A stretch of DNA of 64,000 nucleotides from Aequorivita xiaoshiensis. GTDB lineage: Bacteria > Bacteroidota > Bacteroidia > Flavobacteriales > Flavobacteriaceae. Both the position numbers and the translations under genes were made by a program. Below the pieces are notes generated by a model that saw only the letters and a program-made list of their open reading frames with translations, was not told where the DNA came from and made no database searches. Shown here one piece after another: positions 16,146 through 24,316 of this stretch. The stretch is from assembly GCF_022008395.1 (NCBI RefSeq), contig NZ_JAIRBB010000001.1, positions 558,001 through 622,000 of the forward strand, given 5' to 3'. Every line of letters starts with the position of its first letter. The first letter of the stretch is position 1.

Positions 16146-16181
16146 TTCACTTTCCTGTAACGGTTGGTTGCAGGAAGTGAA
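16146..16181 (+). promoter_or_regulatory. Intercistronic hairpin between atpE and atpF
   Basis: TTCACTTTCCTG and CAGGAAGTGAA pair with a single bulged T around a loop of about a dozen bases, just after the atpE stop. A short T-run follows. Such a hairpin could partly terminate transcription or protect the upstream mRNA, helping the higher synthesis that subunit c needs. The role is inferred from position. Confidence 0.5.
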
Positions 16182-16212
16182 TTTTAAAAGAAAAAATTAA
16201 TAACAAAAATCT

Positions 16213-16226
16213 TTACCCCGGGGTAA
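16213..16226. promoter_or_regulatory. GC-rich 14-bp palindrome before atpF
   Basis: TTACCCCGGGGTAA is a perfect palindrome ending 7 nt before the atpF ATG, in otherwise AT-rich leader DNA. The GGGG could act as an unusual ribosome-binding stretch, or the element could be a protein-binding site; the sequence alone cannot decide. Confidence 0.4.
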
Positions 16227-16233
16227 TAATATT

Positions 16234-16734
16234 ATGGAAACATTATTAAACGATTTTTCTCCAGGACTGTTTGTGATGCAGACAGTCTTATTAATAGTGC
16301 TTATTTTACTAATGGTAAAATTTGCTTGGAAACCCATTTTAAATTCATTGAATGAAAGAGAAGAAGGGATTCAAGGGGCATTAGATGCTGCTGAAAAAGC
16401 AAAACTTGAAATGGCAAACCTTCAGGCGGACAATGAAAGATTGTTGCAGGAGGCGCGTACAGAGCGTGAAGCTATGCTAAAAGAAGCTCGTGAGATTAAA
16501 ACAAAAATGATCTCAGATGCTAAAGAGGAGGCTAAAGAAGAAGCAGATAAAATGATTACTCAAGCTCAAGGAGCTATTGAGAGTGAGAAAAAAGCTGCAA
16601 TTGCTGAAATGAAAGCAACCGTAGCAACACTATCTTTAGAAATTGCTGAAAAAGTAGTAAAAAGCGAACTTTCAGACAATGGCAAGCAAATGAAGCTTGT
16701 AAATGAAATGTTAAGTGACGCAAAATTAAACTAA
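16234..16734 (+). CDS. atpF: F1Fo ATP synthase subunit b
   Basis: 166 residues: one N-terminal membrane helix (about 12-32, LFVMQTVLLIVLILLMVKFA), the conserved KPI hinge, then a long charged coiled coil rich in E, K and A that forms the peripheral stalk. It joins subunit a to the delta subunit and holds the F1 head still. It follows atpE and precedes atpH by 6 nt. Confidence 0.95.
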   Translation: METLLNDFSPGLFVMQTVLLIVLILLMVKFAWKPILNSLNEREEGIQGALDAAEKAKLEMANLQADNERLLQEARTEREAMLKEAREIKTKMISDAKEEAKEEADKMITQAQGAIESEKKAAIAEMKATVATLSLEIAEKVVKSELSDNGKQMKLVNEMLSDAKLN

Positions 16735-16740
16735 TATTCA

Positions 16741-17277
16741 ATGAGCAGAGCAGCTATACGATACGCGAAAGCAATTTTGCAGAAGGCAAACCAGAACAAC
16801 ACCGAGGCTGTTGTTTTTGGCGATATGCAATCTGTGTATAAAACCATTGAAGGCAGTCGCGAATTGCAAACAGTACTTCAAAGTCCTGTTATAAAAGCCA
16901 ACGATAAAAAGGAAGCTTTGCTAAAAATATTCAGTGGTCAATCAGAAGCTACACACATTCTAATTAATGTATTGGTGGATAATAAACGTGCACCATTATT
17001 AAGAGCAGTGGCAAAAAGCTACATCGATATTTATAACGACCATCAAGGTGTAAAAGCCGCAACTGTTATAACCGCCGTGCCACTTACCTCTGAACTTGAA
17101 GCTAATGTAATGGCTAAGGTAAAGGAGTTAACAGGTAGTGATAAAGTAACACTTAAGAATGAGGTTGATCCTACAATAATAGGTGGGTTTATCCTTAAGG
17201 TAGGGGATATTCAGTACAACGCGAGTATCTCAAACCAATTAGGAAATTTAAAAAGAGAATTTTCAAAATCAATATAA
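16741..17277 (+). CDS. atpH: F1Fo ATP synthase subunit delta
   Basis: 178 residues, standard for the delta/OSCP family. The N-terminal helical domain begins RAAIRYAKAILQKA and the C-terminal part carries the conserved DPTIIGGFILKVGD signature. It caps the F1 head and binds subunit b. It lies between atpF (6 nt) and atpA (68 nt). Confidence 0.95.
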   Translation: MSRAAIRYAKAILQKANQNNTEAVVFGDMQSVYKTIEGSRELQTVLQSPVIKANDKKEALLKIFSGQSEATHILINVLVDNKRAPLLRAVAKSYIDIYNDHQGVKAATVITAVPLTSELEANVMAKVKELTGSDKVTLKNEVDPTIIGGFILKVGDIQYNASISNQLGNLKREFSKSI

Positions 17278-17345
17278 TTAAAATTTACTGGTGCAGGTTT
17301 TTAAGGCCAAATTCCTGAAAACTACCACCTAAAACCTAGATAAAA

Positions 17346-18926
17346 ATGGCAGAAGTAAAACCAGCTGAAGTATCAGCAATTTTAAAGCAACAACTTACAG
17401 GTTACGAAGCAACTGCTTCCCTGGATGAAGTAGGAACTGTTTTAACCGTAGGTGACGGTATTGTTCGCGCATACGGACTTTCAAACGCCGAGTATGGTGA
17501 ATTGGTGGCTTTTGAAAGTGGTCTTGAAGGTATTGTATTGAACCTTGAAGAGGACAACGTAGGTATCGTACTTTTAGGTCCTTCAAAAGAAGTAAAAGAG
17601 GGTTCAACAGTAAAACGTACTCAACGTATCGCATCGCTTAATGTAGGTGAAGGTATCGTTGGTCGTGTAGTAAATACATTGGGTCAGCCTATTGATGGTA
17701 AAGGTCCTATCACTGGTGAAACTTATGAAATGCCTTTGGAGCGTAAAGCACCAGGAGTTATCTACCGCCAGCCGGTAACTGAGCCACTTCAAACAGGTAT
17801 TAAGTCTATTGACGCAATGATTCCTGTAGGTCGTGGTCAACGTGAGCTTGTAATTGGTGACCGTCAAACTGGTAAATCTACAGTATGTATTGATACTATT
17901 TTGAATCAAAAAGAATTTTACGATGCAGGTGAGCCTGTATACTGTATATATGTTGCTGTTGGACAAAAAGCTTCTACTGTTGCAAACATTGCAAACGTAC
18001 TAGAAGAAAAAGGTGCAATGGCTTATACAACTATTGTTGCGGCAAACGCATCAGATCCTGCTCCAATGCAGGTGTATGCTCCTTTCGCAGGTGCGGCAAT
18101 TGGTGAGTACTTCCGCGATACTGGTCGTCCAGCATTGATTGTATTTGATGATTTATCTAAACAAGCAGTAGCATACCGTGAGGTGTCGCTTCTTCTTCGT
18201 CGTCCACCGGGACGTGAGGCTTACCCTGGAGACGTTTTCTTCTTGCACTCAAGATTACTTGAGCGTGCAGCAAAAGTTATTGCTGATGACGATATTGCAA
18301 AAGAAATGAACGATCTTCCAGATTCATTAAAAGGAATCGTAAAAGGTGGTGGTTCTTTAACGGCACTTCCAATTATTGAAACACAAGCAGGTGATGTTTC
18401 TGCTTATATCCCAACAAACGTTATTTCGATTACAGATGGACAGATTTTCCTTGATGGTGATTTGTTTAACTCTGGGGTTCGTCCAGCTATTAACGTAGGT
18501 ATTTCAGTATCTCGTGTAGGAGGTAACGCTCAGATTAAATCGATGAAAAAAGTAGCAGGTACCTTAAAACTGGATCAAGCAGCTTTCCGTGAATTGGAAG
18601 CTTTCGCAAAATTCGGTTCAGACTTAGATGCTGCAACTTTAAATGTAATTGAAAAAGGTAAACGTAACGTAGAGATATTAAAGCAATCTGAAAACGATCC
18701 TTACACTGTAGAAGATCAAATTGCAATTATCTATGCAGGTTCTAAAAACTTGATGCGTAACGTACCAGTAGAAAAGGTAAAAGAATTTGAAAGAGATTAT
18801 CTAGAAATGCTTAACCTGAAGCACAGAGATACTCTTGATACATTAAAAGCTGGTAAGCTTACAGACGAAGCAATCGACGTAATGGTGTCTGTTGCTAACG
18901 ACGTGTCTGCGAAATATAAAAAATAG
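17346..18926 (+). CDS. atpA: F1Fo ATP synthase subunit alpha
   Basis: 526 residues. The Walker A motif GDRQTGKST is at residues 171-179; the adjacent [26 protein letters not shown] and [20 protein letters not shown] blocks are all intact. Alpha forms the non-catalytic nucleotide sites of the F1 hexamer with beta. The beta and epsilon genes (atpD, atpC) are not in this operon, as is usual in Bacteroidota. Its stop is followed within 2 nt by the heptamer repeats of an inserted element, not by atpG. Confidence 0.97.
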   Translation: MAEVKPAEVSAILKQQLTGYEATASLDEVGTVLTVGDGIVRAYGLSNAEYGELVAFESGLEGIVLNLEEDNVGIVLLGPSKEVKEGSTVKRTQRIASLNVGEGIVGRVVNTLGQPIDGKGPITGETYEMPLERKAPGVIYRQPVTEPLQTGIKSIDAMIPVGRGQRELVIGDRQTGKSTVCIDTILNQKEFYDAGEPVYCIYVAVGQKASTVANIANVLEEKGAMAYTTIVAANASDPAPMQVYAPFAGAAIGEYFRDTGRPALIVFDDLSKQAVAYREVSLLLRRPPGREAYPGDVFFLHSRLLERAAKVIADDDIAKEMNDLPDSLKGIVKGGGSLTALPIIETQAGDVSAYIPTNVISITDGQIFLDGDLFNSGVRPAINVGISVSRVGGNAQIKSMKKVAGTLKLDQAAFRELEAFAKFGSDLDAATLNVIEKGKRNVEILKQSENDPYTVEDQIAIIYAGSKNLMRNVPVEKVKEFERDYLEMLNLKHRDTLDTLKAGKLTDEAIDVMVSVANDVSAKYKK

Positions 18927-18928
18927 AA

Positions 18929-18979
18929 GTTATGAGTTATGAGTTAAGAGTTATGAAAGTACTCTAAACTCATAATTCT
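18929..18979. repeat. Left heptamer array and hairpin of the inserted element
   Basis: Four tandem heptamers, GTTATGA, GTTATGA, GTTAAGA, GTTATGA (18929-18956), are followed by the opposite orientation, CTCATAATTCTAAACTC. GAGTTAAGAGTTATGA and TCATAATTCTAAACTC match as an inverted pair at 14 of 16 positions, so this end can fold into a hairpin. The array begins 2 nt after the atpA stop codon. Confidence 0.85.
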
Positions 18980-18997
18980 AAACTCTGAACTTGAAAA

Positions 18998-19334
18998 ATG
19001 GGGTTAGATGATAGTCCAATTAGAATTAAAACCTTTGAATTCGCTTGCGATATAGTAGAATACTGTGACGTTTTAAAAAGCTAATAAGGATTTTGAATTG
19101 GCATCCTAATTACTTAGGAGTGGAACAAGTATTGGCGCAAATACTAGAGAAGCTCAACGAGGTGTAAGTACAAAAGATTTTAAAAATAAATTTGGTATAG
19201 CTCTCAAAGAGGCTGACGAAACAATGTTTTGGTTAGAGATTTTAGAGGCAACTGGTAGAGAAGTACCTATAGATATGAAGAACAAGTGTGAAGAGTTAAT
19301 TCGAATTTTGGTTTCGATAATTAAAAACTCTTAG
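18998..19334 (+). pseudogene. Decayed four-helix-bundle (S23/IVP-like) protein gene
   Basis: Starting at ATG 18998 the frame reads MGLDDSPIRIKTFEFACDIV and EYCDVLKS, then stops at 19082. One base shift later the frame continues NKDFELAS, a TAA at 19107 where glutamine is usual, then LLRSGTSIGANTREAQRG, STKDFKNKFGIALKEADETM and a helix ending in CEELIRILVSIIKNS with a stop at 19332. LLRSGTSIGAN and KEA.E..FWL are signature stretches of the four-helix-bundle family first seen in 23S rRNA intervening sequences. One frameshift and one nonsense change make it a pseudogene, otherwise nearly full length (about 110 residues). It is bracketed by inverted heptamer arrays and interrupts the atpA-atpG junction. 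Confidence 0.85.
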
Positions 19335-19343
19335 ACTCTGCAC

Positions 19344-19364
19344 TCATAACTCATAACTCATAAC
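19344..19364. repeat. Right heptamer array of the inserted element
   Basis: Three tandem copies of TCATAAC, the exact reverse complement of the GTTATGA unit of the left array, end 7 nt before the atpG start codon. The gene remnant is therefore bracketed by terminal inverted arrays, and the right array borders or overlaps the atpG ribosome-binding region. Confidence 0.85.
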
Positions 19365-19371
19365 TAGAGAA

Positions 19372-20247
19372 ATGGCGAATTTAAAAGAAATACGTAACAG
19401 AATATCATCCGTTAGTTCAACGATGCAGATTACCAGTGCCATGAAAATGGTATCGGCTGCAAAATTGAAGAAGGCTCAGGATGCAATTACAGCAATGCGT
19501 CCTTATTCTGAAAAACTTACTGAACTTTTACAAAATTTAAGTGCAACGCTTGGAGAAGACAGCGGAAGCAAATATTCAGACCAACGCGAGGTAAATAAAG
19601 TTTTGGTGGTTGCCATTACCAGTAATCGTGGTTTGGCGGGAGCTTTTAACTCAAATATCATAAAACAAGCTAAAAACTTGGTAGCTGAAACTTATGCTGG
19701 AAAGCAAGTAGATTTTATGACTATTGGAAAAAAAGGGAATGACATTCTGAAAAAATTCGGAACGGTAATCGAAAACAACAACAATATTTTTGATGACTTA
19801 ACCTTCGAAAACTCTTCAGAAATTGCTCAAAACCTAATGGATTTATTCTCTGAAGGCAAGTACGATAAAATTGTAGTGGTTTATAATCATTTCAAAAATG
19901 CGGCTACACAGTTAGTAATGACTGAGCAATTCTTACCTATTTTACCTCCAAAAGCAATTGAAGGTGAAGCAGTAAGCACAACTGAAACAGCTTACATTTT
20001 TGAACCTTCAAAAGAAGAAATTGTTGAGTCTTTAATTCCGAAAAGCTTAAAAACTCAGTTGTTTAAAGCACTTCGTGATAGTGTTGCTAGTGAGCACGGT
20101 GCGCGTATGACTGCGATGCACAAAGCAACCGACAACGCAACCGAGCTTCGCGACGATTTAAAACTTAAATACAACAAAGCACGTCAAGCCGCTATTACCA
20201 ATGAGATCCTCGAGATTGTTGGGGGTGCAGAGGCATTGGCAGGATAA
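19372..20247 (+). CDS. atpG: F1Fo ATP synthase subunit gamma
   Basis: 291 residues. The N-terminal helix ANLKEIRNRISSVSSTMQIT and the C-terminal helix with ASEHGARMTAMHKATDNA form the rotating coiled coil; both are intact. Gamma transmits c-ring rotation to the F1 head. It is separated from atpA by 445 nt containing the decayed element, whereas these genes normally lie close together, so its ribosome-binding site may have been altered by the insertion. A terminator follows. Confidence 0.96.
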   Translation: MANLKEIRNRISSVSSTMQITSAMKMVSAAKLKKAQDAITAMRPYSEKLTELLQNLSATLGEDSGSKYSDQREVNKVLVVAITSNRGLAGAFNSNIIKQAKNLVAETYAGKQVDFMTIGKKGNDILKKFGTVIENNNNIFDDLTFENSSEIAQNLMDLFSEGKYDKIVVVYNHFKNAATQLVMTEQFLPILPPKAIEGEAVSTTETAYIFEPSKEEIVESLIPKSLKTQLFKALRDSVASEHGARMTAMHKATDNATELRDDLKLKYNKARQAAITNEILEIVGGAEALAG

Positions 20248-20332
20248 GTTTGGCTCCGTTCAGTTACCGAGCCTCGGTTTATCCCGTATTAATTCGGGAA
20301 ACTCAGCTAACTTTGTTATTATAAATTATTTT

Positions 20333-20361
20333 AAAGCCTTTCGTAATCGGAAGGCTTTTTT
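20333..20361 (+). terminator. Terminator of the ATP synthase operon
   Basis: AAAGCCTTTCG and CGGAAGGCTTT pair around a TAAT loop and are followed by further T residues. A weaker hairpin (TCCCG/CGGGA, about 20283-20299) stands just before it. Confidence 0.8.
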
Positions 20362-20450
20362 ATTCCATAAATATTAATTTTTTCCTAAACCCATCTATGT
20401 AATATTATGTTGGTAGGTTTTTTGTTCAATAAAATTCGTAATTTTCCAAT

Positions 20451-20963
20451 ATGATAAAGCAAATAACTATAATACTGACTCTTCCAATCATGCTCTTTAG
20501 CCTTTCTAGCTGCGGAGGAATGAAGAATACGAACAGCAAAAAACTTGTTCAGGACCCTCCTTTTAGAGTAATTGAAGCCTTCTACCAAAATTGGGTAGCT
20601 GGAGTAGAAGAAGGCGGTTCGGGAGTAAATATCCACCTTACTTTTAGTGAAAAAGATACCGATGTATTGATTCAAAGTATCTACTTCAGAAATGCTATCC
20701 TAGAAGCCAAAGGAAACATAAACGCGCCTAATAAGTTTGTAGGGTATCTCAACAATAACACTAAACGCAACGTAATTATGGATGCCGACCCAATGAAAGA
20801 AGCTAAAAACACTATTTCAGAAGAATTTCCATTTCAGTTGAAAGATAACGAGGCGGTAGTTGAATATTGGTATGGTGGAAAAAAGAATTATTATAAAATC
20901 GGAAATATTTCGGAAAGAGATATGATTCCGTATCCACAAGCAAATCCAAATCAACATGAATAG
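20451..20963 (+). CDS. Hypothetical lipoprotein
   Basis: 170 residues with a signal peptide and lipobox FSLSSC (cysteine 21). The mature protein is mainly beta and polar, with VNIHLTFSEK and a tail EYWYGGKKNYYKIGNIS. I do not recognise a family, though the length and style match small flavobacterial envelope lipoproteins. It stands alone between the atpG terminator and the dehydrogenase gene. Confidence 0.75.
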   Translation: MIKQITIILTLPIMLFSLSSCGGMKNTNSKKLVQDPPFRVIEAFYQNWVAGVEEGGSGVNIHLTFSEKDTDVLIQSIYFRNAILEAKGNINAPNKFVGYLNNNTKRNVIMDADPMKEAKNTISEEFPFQLKDNEAVVEYWYGGKKNYYKIGNISERDMIPYPQANPNQHE

Positions 20964-21079
20964 AAAGCAATTTCCTGCTAAGAAGTGAGTTTTACGTCTT
21001 ATCTAGACACGCCCCATTTGTATTCAATATTGAAACAACCTGAAAAGAAATCTTCTTCAAATTATAATATCTTCCTAAT

Positions 21080-22027
21080 ATGAAAATCCTTCACTTAGAT
21101 AACAATCACCTTTTACTCTTAAAAATGTTGAAGGATGCCGGATTTACGAACGAAGAAAACTATACAATTTCTAAAGCTGATACAGAGGAAATTATTTCAG
21201 AATATGATGGTATTGTAATCCGCAGCCGTTTCAACATTGACAAGCAGTTTCTCGATGCTGCCAAAAACCTGAAATTTATAGCTCGAGTTGGCGCTGGACT
21301 TGAGAGTATCGACATCGATTACGCAGAAAAGCTCGGCGTAAAGCTAATTGCCGCCCCAGAAGGCAATAGAAACGCTGTAGGCGAACATTCACTCGGGATG
21401 CTTCTTTCGCTATTCAATAACTTAAACAAGGCCGATAAGGAGGTTAAAAACGGTCTTTGGAATCGAGAAGCCAATCGCGGAATAGAACTAGACGGAAAAA
21501 CTGTTGGTATCATTGGTTATGGCAATATGGGGAAAGCGTTTTCCAAAAAACTAAGCGGTTTTGATTGCGAAGTACTTTGTTATGATATAAAAGAAAATGT
21601 AGGGGATGATAAGGCAAAACAAGTTTCTTTAAAAGAACTTCAACAAAAAGCAAACGTATTGAGCCTTCACACGCCATGGACCCCTTTAACTAATAAAATG
21701 ATTGATGCTGAGTTTATAAATGCCTTCTCAAAACCCTTTTGGCTCATAAACACCGCACGCGGAAAAAGTGTAGTTACTGCAGATTTAGTTTCAGCATTAA
21801 AATCGGGAAAAGTTTTAGGAGCAGGACTGGATGTTTTAGAATTCGAAAAACTCTCTTTTGAAACACTTTTTGATTCAGATAATCTACCCGATTCATTGAA
21901 AGAGCTTTTTGAAATGGACAATGTAATTTTAAGTCCGCATATTGCGGGTTGGACGGTGGAAAGCAAGGAGAAACTCGCTACGGTAATTGCTGAAAAAATT
22001 ATTAGAACTTTTAAAAATTTGAGATGA
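21080..22027 (+). CDS. D-2-hydroxyacid dehydrogenase (SerA-like)
   Basis: 315 residues of the NAD-dependent D-isomer 2-hydroxyacid dehydrogenase family. The catalytic domain holds IVIRSRFNIDKQFLDAA and VGAGLESID. The Rossmann domain has GKTVGIIGYGNMGKAFSKKL (G-x-G-x-x-G), the arginine in NTARGKSV, and the catalytic histidine in LSPHIAGWT. It lacks the ACT domain of long SerA forms. A role as phosphoglycerate dehydrogenase in serine synthesis is possible, but no serC is beside it. The stop overlaps the VOC gene start (ATGA). Confidence 0.88.
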   Translation: MKILHLDNNHLLLLKMLKDAGFTNEENYTISKADTEEIISEYDGIVIRSRFNIDKQFLDAAKNLKFIARVGAGLESIDIDYAEKLGVKLIAAPEGNRNAVGEHSLGMLLSLFNNLNKADKEVKNGLWNREANRGIELDGKTVGIIGYGNMGKAFSKKLSGFDCEVLCYDIKENVGDDKAKQVSLKELQQKANVLSLHTPWTPLTNKMIDAEFINAFSKPFWLINTARGKSVVTADLVSALKSGKVLGAGLDVLEFEKLSFETLFDSDNLPDSLKELFEMDNVILSPHIAGWTVESKEKLATVIAEKIIRTFKNLR

Positions 22028-22410
22028 AGAATAGAGTAACAGGAATTGGAGGAGTATTTTTTAAGTCAAAAGACCCAGATAAAACGAAGGAATGGTACAA
22101 AAACCACTTGGGATTAAACACAGATAATTACGGGTGTACCTTTTGGTGGAAAGATGAAAAGGGCAACAAATGCTCTACCCAATGGAGCCCATTTAAAGCC
22201 GATACCGAATATTTTTCTCCAAGCGAAAAAGACTTTATGTTCAATTATCGCGTGGAAAATTTAGAAGAACTTTTAAAAGTATTAAAAGCAGAAGGGGTTA
22301 CTATTGTAGGTGAAATGCAAGAATTCGAGTACGGTAAATTTGGTTGGATTTTAGATCCTGAAGGAAATAAAATTGAGCATTGGGAACCTGTTGACAAGGC
22401 TTTCTTGTAA
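22024..22410 (+). CDS. VOC (glyoxalase/dioxygenase superfamily) protein
   Basis: 128 residues with one VOC module made of two beta-alpha-beta-beta-beta units: the first begins GIGGVFFKSKDPDKTKEWYK, the second ends GKFGWILDPEGNKIEHWEP, containing the usual metal-ligand glutamate. Substrate unknown; many such proteins in this group are uncharacterised. It overlaps the dehydrogenase gene by 4 nt, so they are translationally coupled and may act in one pathway. Confidence 0.82.
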   Translation: MKNRVTGIGGVFFKSKDPDKTKEWYKNHLGLNTDNYGCTFWWKDEKGNKCSTQWSPFKADTEYFSPSEKDFMFNYRVENLEELLKVLKAEGVTIVGEMQEFEYGKFGWILDPEGNKIEHWEPVDKAFL

Positions 22411-22415
22411 ATAAA

Positions 22416-24266
22416 TTAGTCGGTTGCTTTTTCTTCTTTAGAAGTTTCAGGATCTAGGTTATGATCATTTTTTCCTGAATATTTTCTTTCCAACTCCTCT
22501 TGAAATTCCTCCATTACAGGTTTTACAGTACTTTCGGGCAAATCTGCAATACGAATGTACATTAGACCATCTACAGCATTGTTAAACAAAGGATCTACGT
22601 TAAAGGCAACAACCTTGGCGTTTTGCTTAATATATTTTTTAATAAGAACTGGCAAACGCAAACTCCCAGGTTCTACCTCGTCAATTATTTTATCAAATTT
22701 ATTGAGGTCTGCCGCACTTTCATCAAAAATGAAGTCTTTATCGGCATCCTTCAATTTTACTTTATATTCCTTCTTCGGTTTGATGTATTGCGCAACATAC
22801 GGATCGTAATAGTTCGATTTCATAAACTCTATCATCAAGCCTTTTGAAAACTCTGAAAACTTATTGCTAATACTTACCCCTCCAATCAAGTAACTGTGTT
22901 CTGGATAGCGCAGGGTGGTATGAACAATTCCCTTCCAAAGTAAAAACAATGGCATTGGCCGCAATTGGTATTCCTTAATAACAAAAGCACGGCCCATTTC
23001 AATGGATTTGCTCATCATTTCATATAATTCCGGCTCAAAACGGAAGAGATCTTGTAGGTAGAATCCGTCAATTCCAAAGCGTGCAAATATTTCTGAACCT
23101 AGTCCCATTCTATAGGCTCCAGCCATTTTACGAGCGTCATTATCCCATAAAAACATATGGTGATAATAGCTGTCAAACTTATCGAGGTCAGTGCTATTAT
23201 TTGTTCCTTCACCTACTTCGCGAAAGGTAATTTCGCGCAACCGCCCAATTTCCTGTAAGATATAAGGAATAGAATCTGCCTGCGCTAAGAACACCTCATA
23301 ATTTTTACTTACTAAAAGACGTTTATCTGCCTTACGAAGTTTTTCAATTTCGGCTTCTATTGCTTGCAGCGGAATTGGTCCAGCAATTTTTTTAGGTGGT
23401 TTTGGGAATTTTAATGTTTTTGGGATGCTGTCCAACAACTTTTTCTTTTCAAAAGGATTAGAAAGCATATAGGTTTTCTTCCTAAGAAACTCGGTAAAAT
23501 CTGATAATGATTTGTGTTCTTTTTGGTCGTTAACTGAAATTGGATTTCCAATTCGAACTTTTATTAATCGCTCCCTTTGGGTAAGAAGTTCTGATGGGAG
23601 TTTGGCTGTACGTAAGGTGTCACTAATCTTAGCCATACGGTAGAACAACTTGCTGTTTTTTGCGTGAAAATAGATTGGGACAACCGGCACCTCGGCTTTT
23701 TTAACCAATTTCATCGCGGCTTCTTCCCAAGGCTTATCAACCAAAAGTTTCTCTTCTCTATAGGTGGAAACTTCTCCGGCAGGAAAAATTCCTAGCGGAT
23801 TACCTTCTCGTAGATGTGTAATAGCTGCCTTAAAGCCTGCAACACTAGATTTTACATCCTTTCTATCTTCAAAAGGATTTACAGGCATTACATAGGGCTT
23901 TAGAGGCTCGATTCTATGCAAAAGAAAGTTGGCAATAATTTTAAAATCAGGGCGGTGTTCTAACAGTAATTTTAACAGAAGAATCCCGTCGATTCCACCT
24001 AATGGATGGTTTGAAATGGTTATAAAAGCCCCTGTTTTGGGAATTCTACGAAGATCTTCTTCGGGAATTTCGAATTTTATTTCAAATTCTTCGAGCAGTG
24101 CATTTACAAATTCAAGATCTTGAAGATGCTTGTTTCTATCGTAAATTTTATTCAGCGTAGTGATGTTTAAAATCTTCATTAAAGACCAGCCCATAAATGT
24201 GCCTAGAAAGCCGAATTTATCTACGTTTATTGCTTTAGCAACTTCCTTTGCGTTGACTAATCCCAT
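22416..24266 (-). CDS. olsF: Two-domain acyltransferase, OlsF-like ornithine lipid synthase
   Basis: 616 residues in two parts. The N-terminal PlsC-like domain (about 1-290) has SNHPLGGIDG (residues 85-94), with His and Asp of the acyltransferase active site, and FPAGEVS (161-167). The C-terminal part (about 320-560) matches OlsB/hemolysin-like GNAT acyltransferases: LREITFREVGEGTN, DLDKFDSYYHHMFLWD, the GAYRMGLG block and SIEMGRAFV. This order is that of OlsF, described in Serratia and Flavobacterium, in which one protein makes lyso-ornithine lipid and then acylates it. The identification rests on architecture; phospholipid acylation or another amino acid head group is possible. Confidence 0.75.
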   Translation of the reverse strand: MGLVNAKEVAKAINVDKFGFLGTFMGWSLMKILNITTLNKIYDRNKHLQDLEFVNALLEEFEIKFEIPEEDLRRIPKTGAFITISNHPLGGIDGILLLKLLLEHRPDFKIIANFLLHRIEPLKPYVMPVNPFEDRKDVKSSVAGFKAAITHLREGNPLGIFPAGEVSTYREEKLLVDKPWEEAAMKLVKKAEVPVVPIYFHAKNSKLFYRMAKISDTLRTAKLPSELLTQRERLIKVRIGNPISVNDQKEHKSLSDFTEFLRKKTYMLSNPFEKKKLLDSIPKTLKFPKPPKKIAGPIPLQAIEAEIEKLRKADKRLLVSKNYEVFLAQADSIPYILQEIGRLREITFREVGEGTNNSTDLDKFDSYYHHMFLWDNDARKMAGAYRMGLGSEIFARFGIDGFYLQDLFRFEPELYEMMSKSIEMGRAFVIKEYQLRPMPLFLLWKGIVHTTLRYPEHSYLIGGVSISNKFSEFSKGLMIEFMKSNYYDPYVAQYIKPKKEYKVKLKDADKDFIFDESAADLNKFDKIIDEVEPGSLRLPVLIKKYIKQNAKVVAFNVDPLFNNAVDGLMYIRIADLPESTVKPVMEEFQEELERKYSGKNDHNLDPETSKEEKATD

Positions 24267-24316
24267 GAAATATTTTAGCTGTTTATATCCAACAAATATA
24301 GCGAAACCGATTGATA

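Noticed and set aside
18927-19371. CRISPR array suggested by short tandem repeats near atpG
   Set aside because: The units are 7 bp, contiguous and without spacers; they bracket a protein-gene remnant in inverted orientation.
17346-20247. Loss of atpD and atpC by rearrangement
   Set aside because: A separate atpD-atpC locus is normal in Bacteroidota, so absence from this operon is not evidence of loss.
22555-22847. Plus-strand frames inside the OlsF-like gene
   Set aside because: Antisense shadows of a well-supported gene; the hydrophobic look comes from the complement of its codons.
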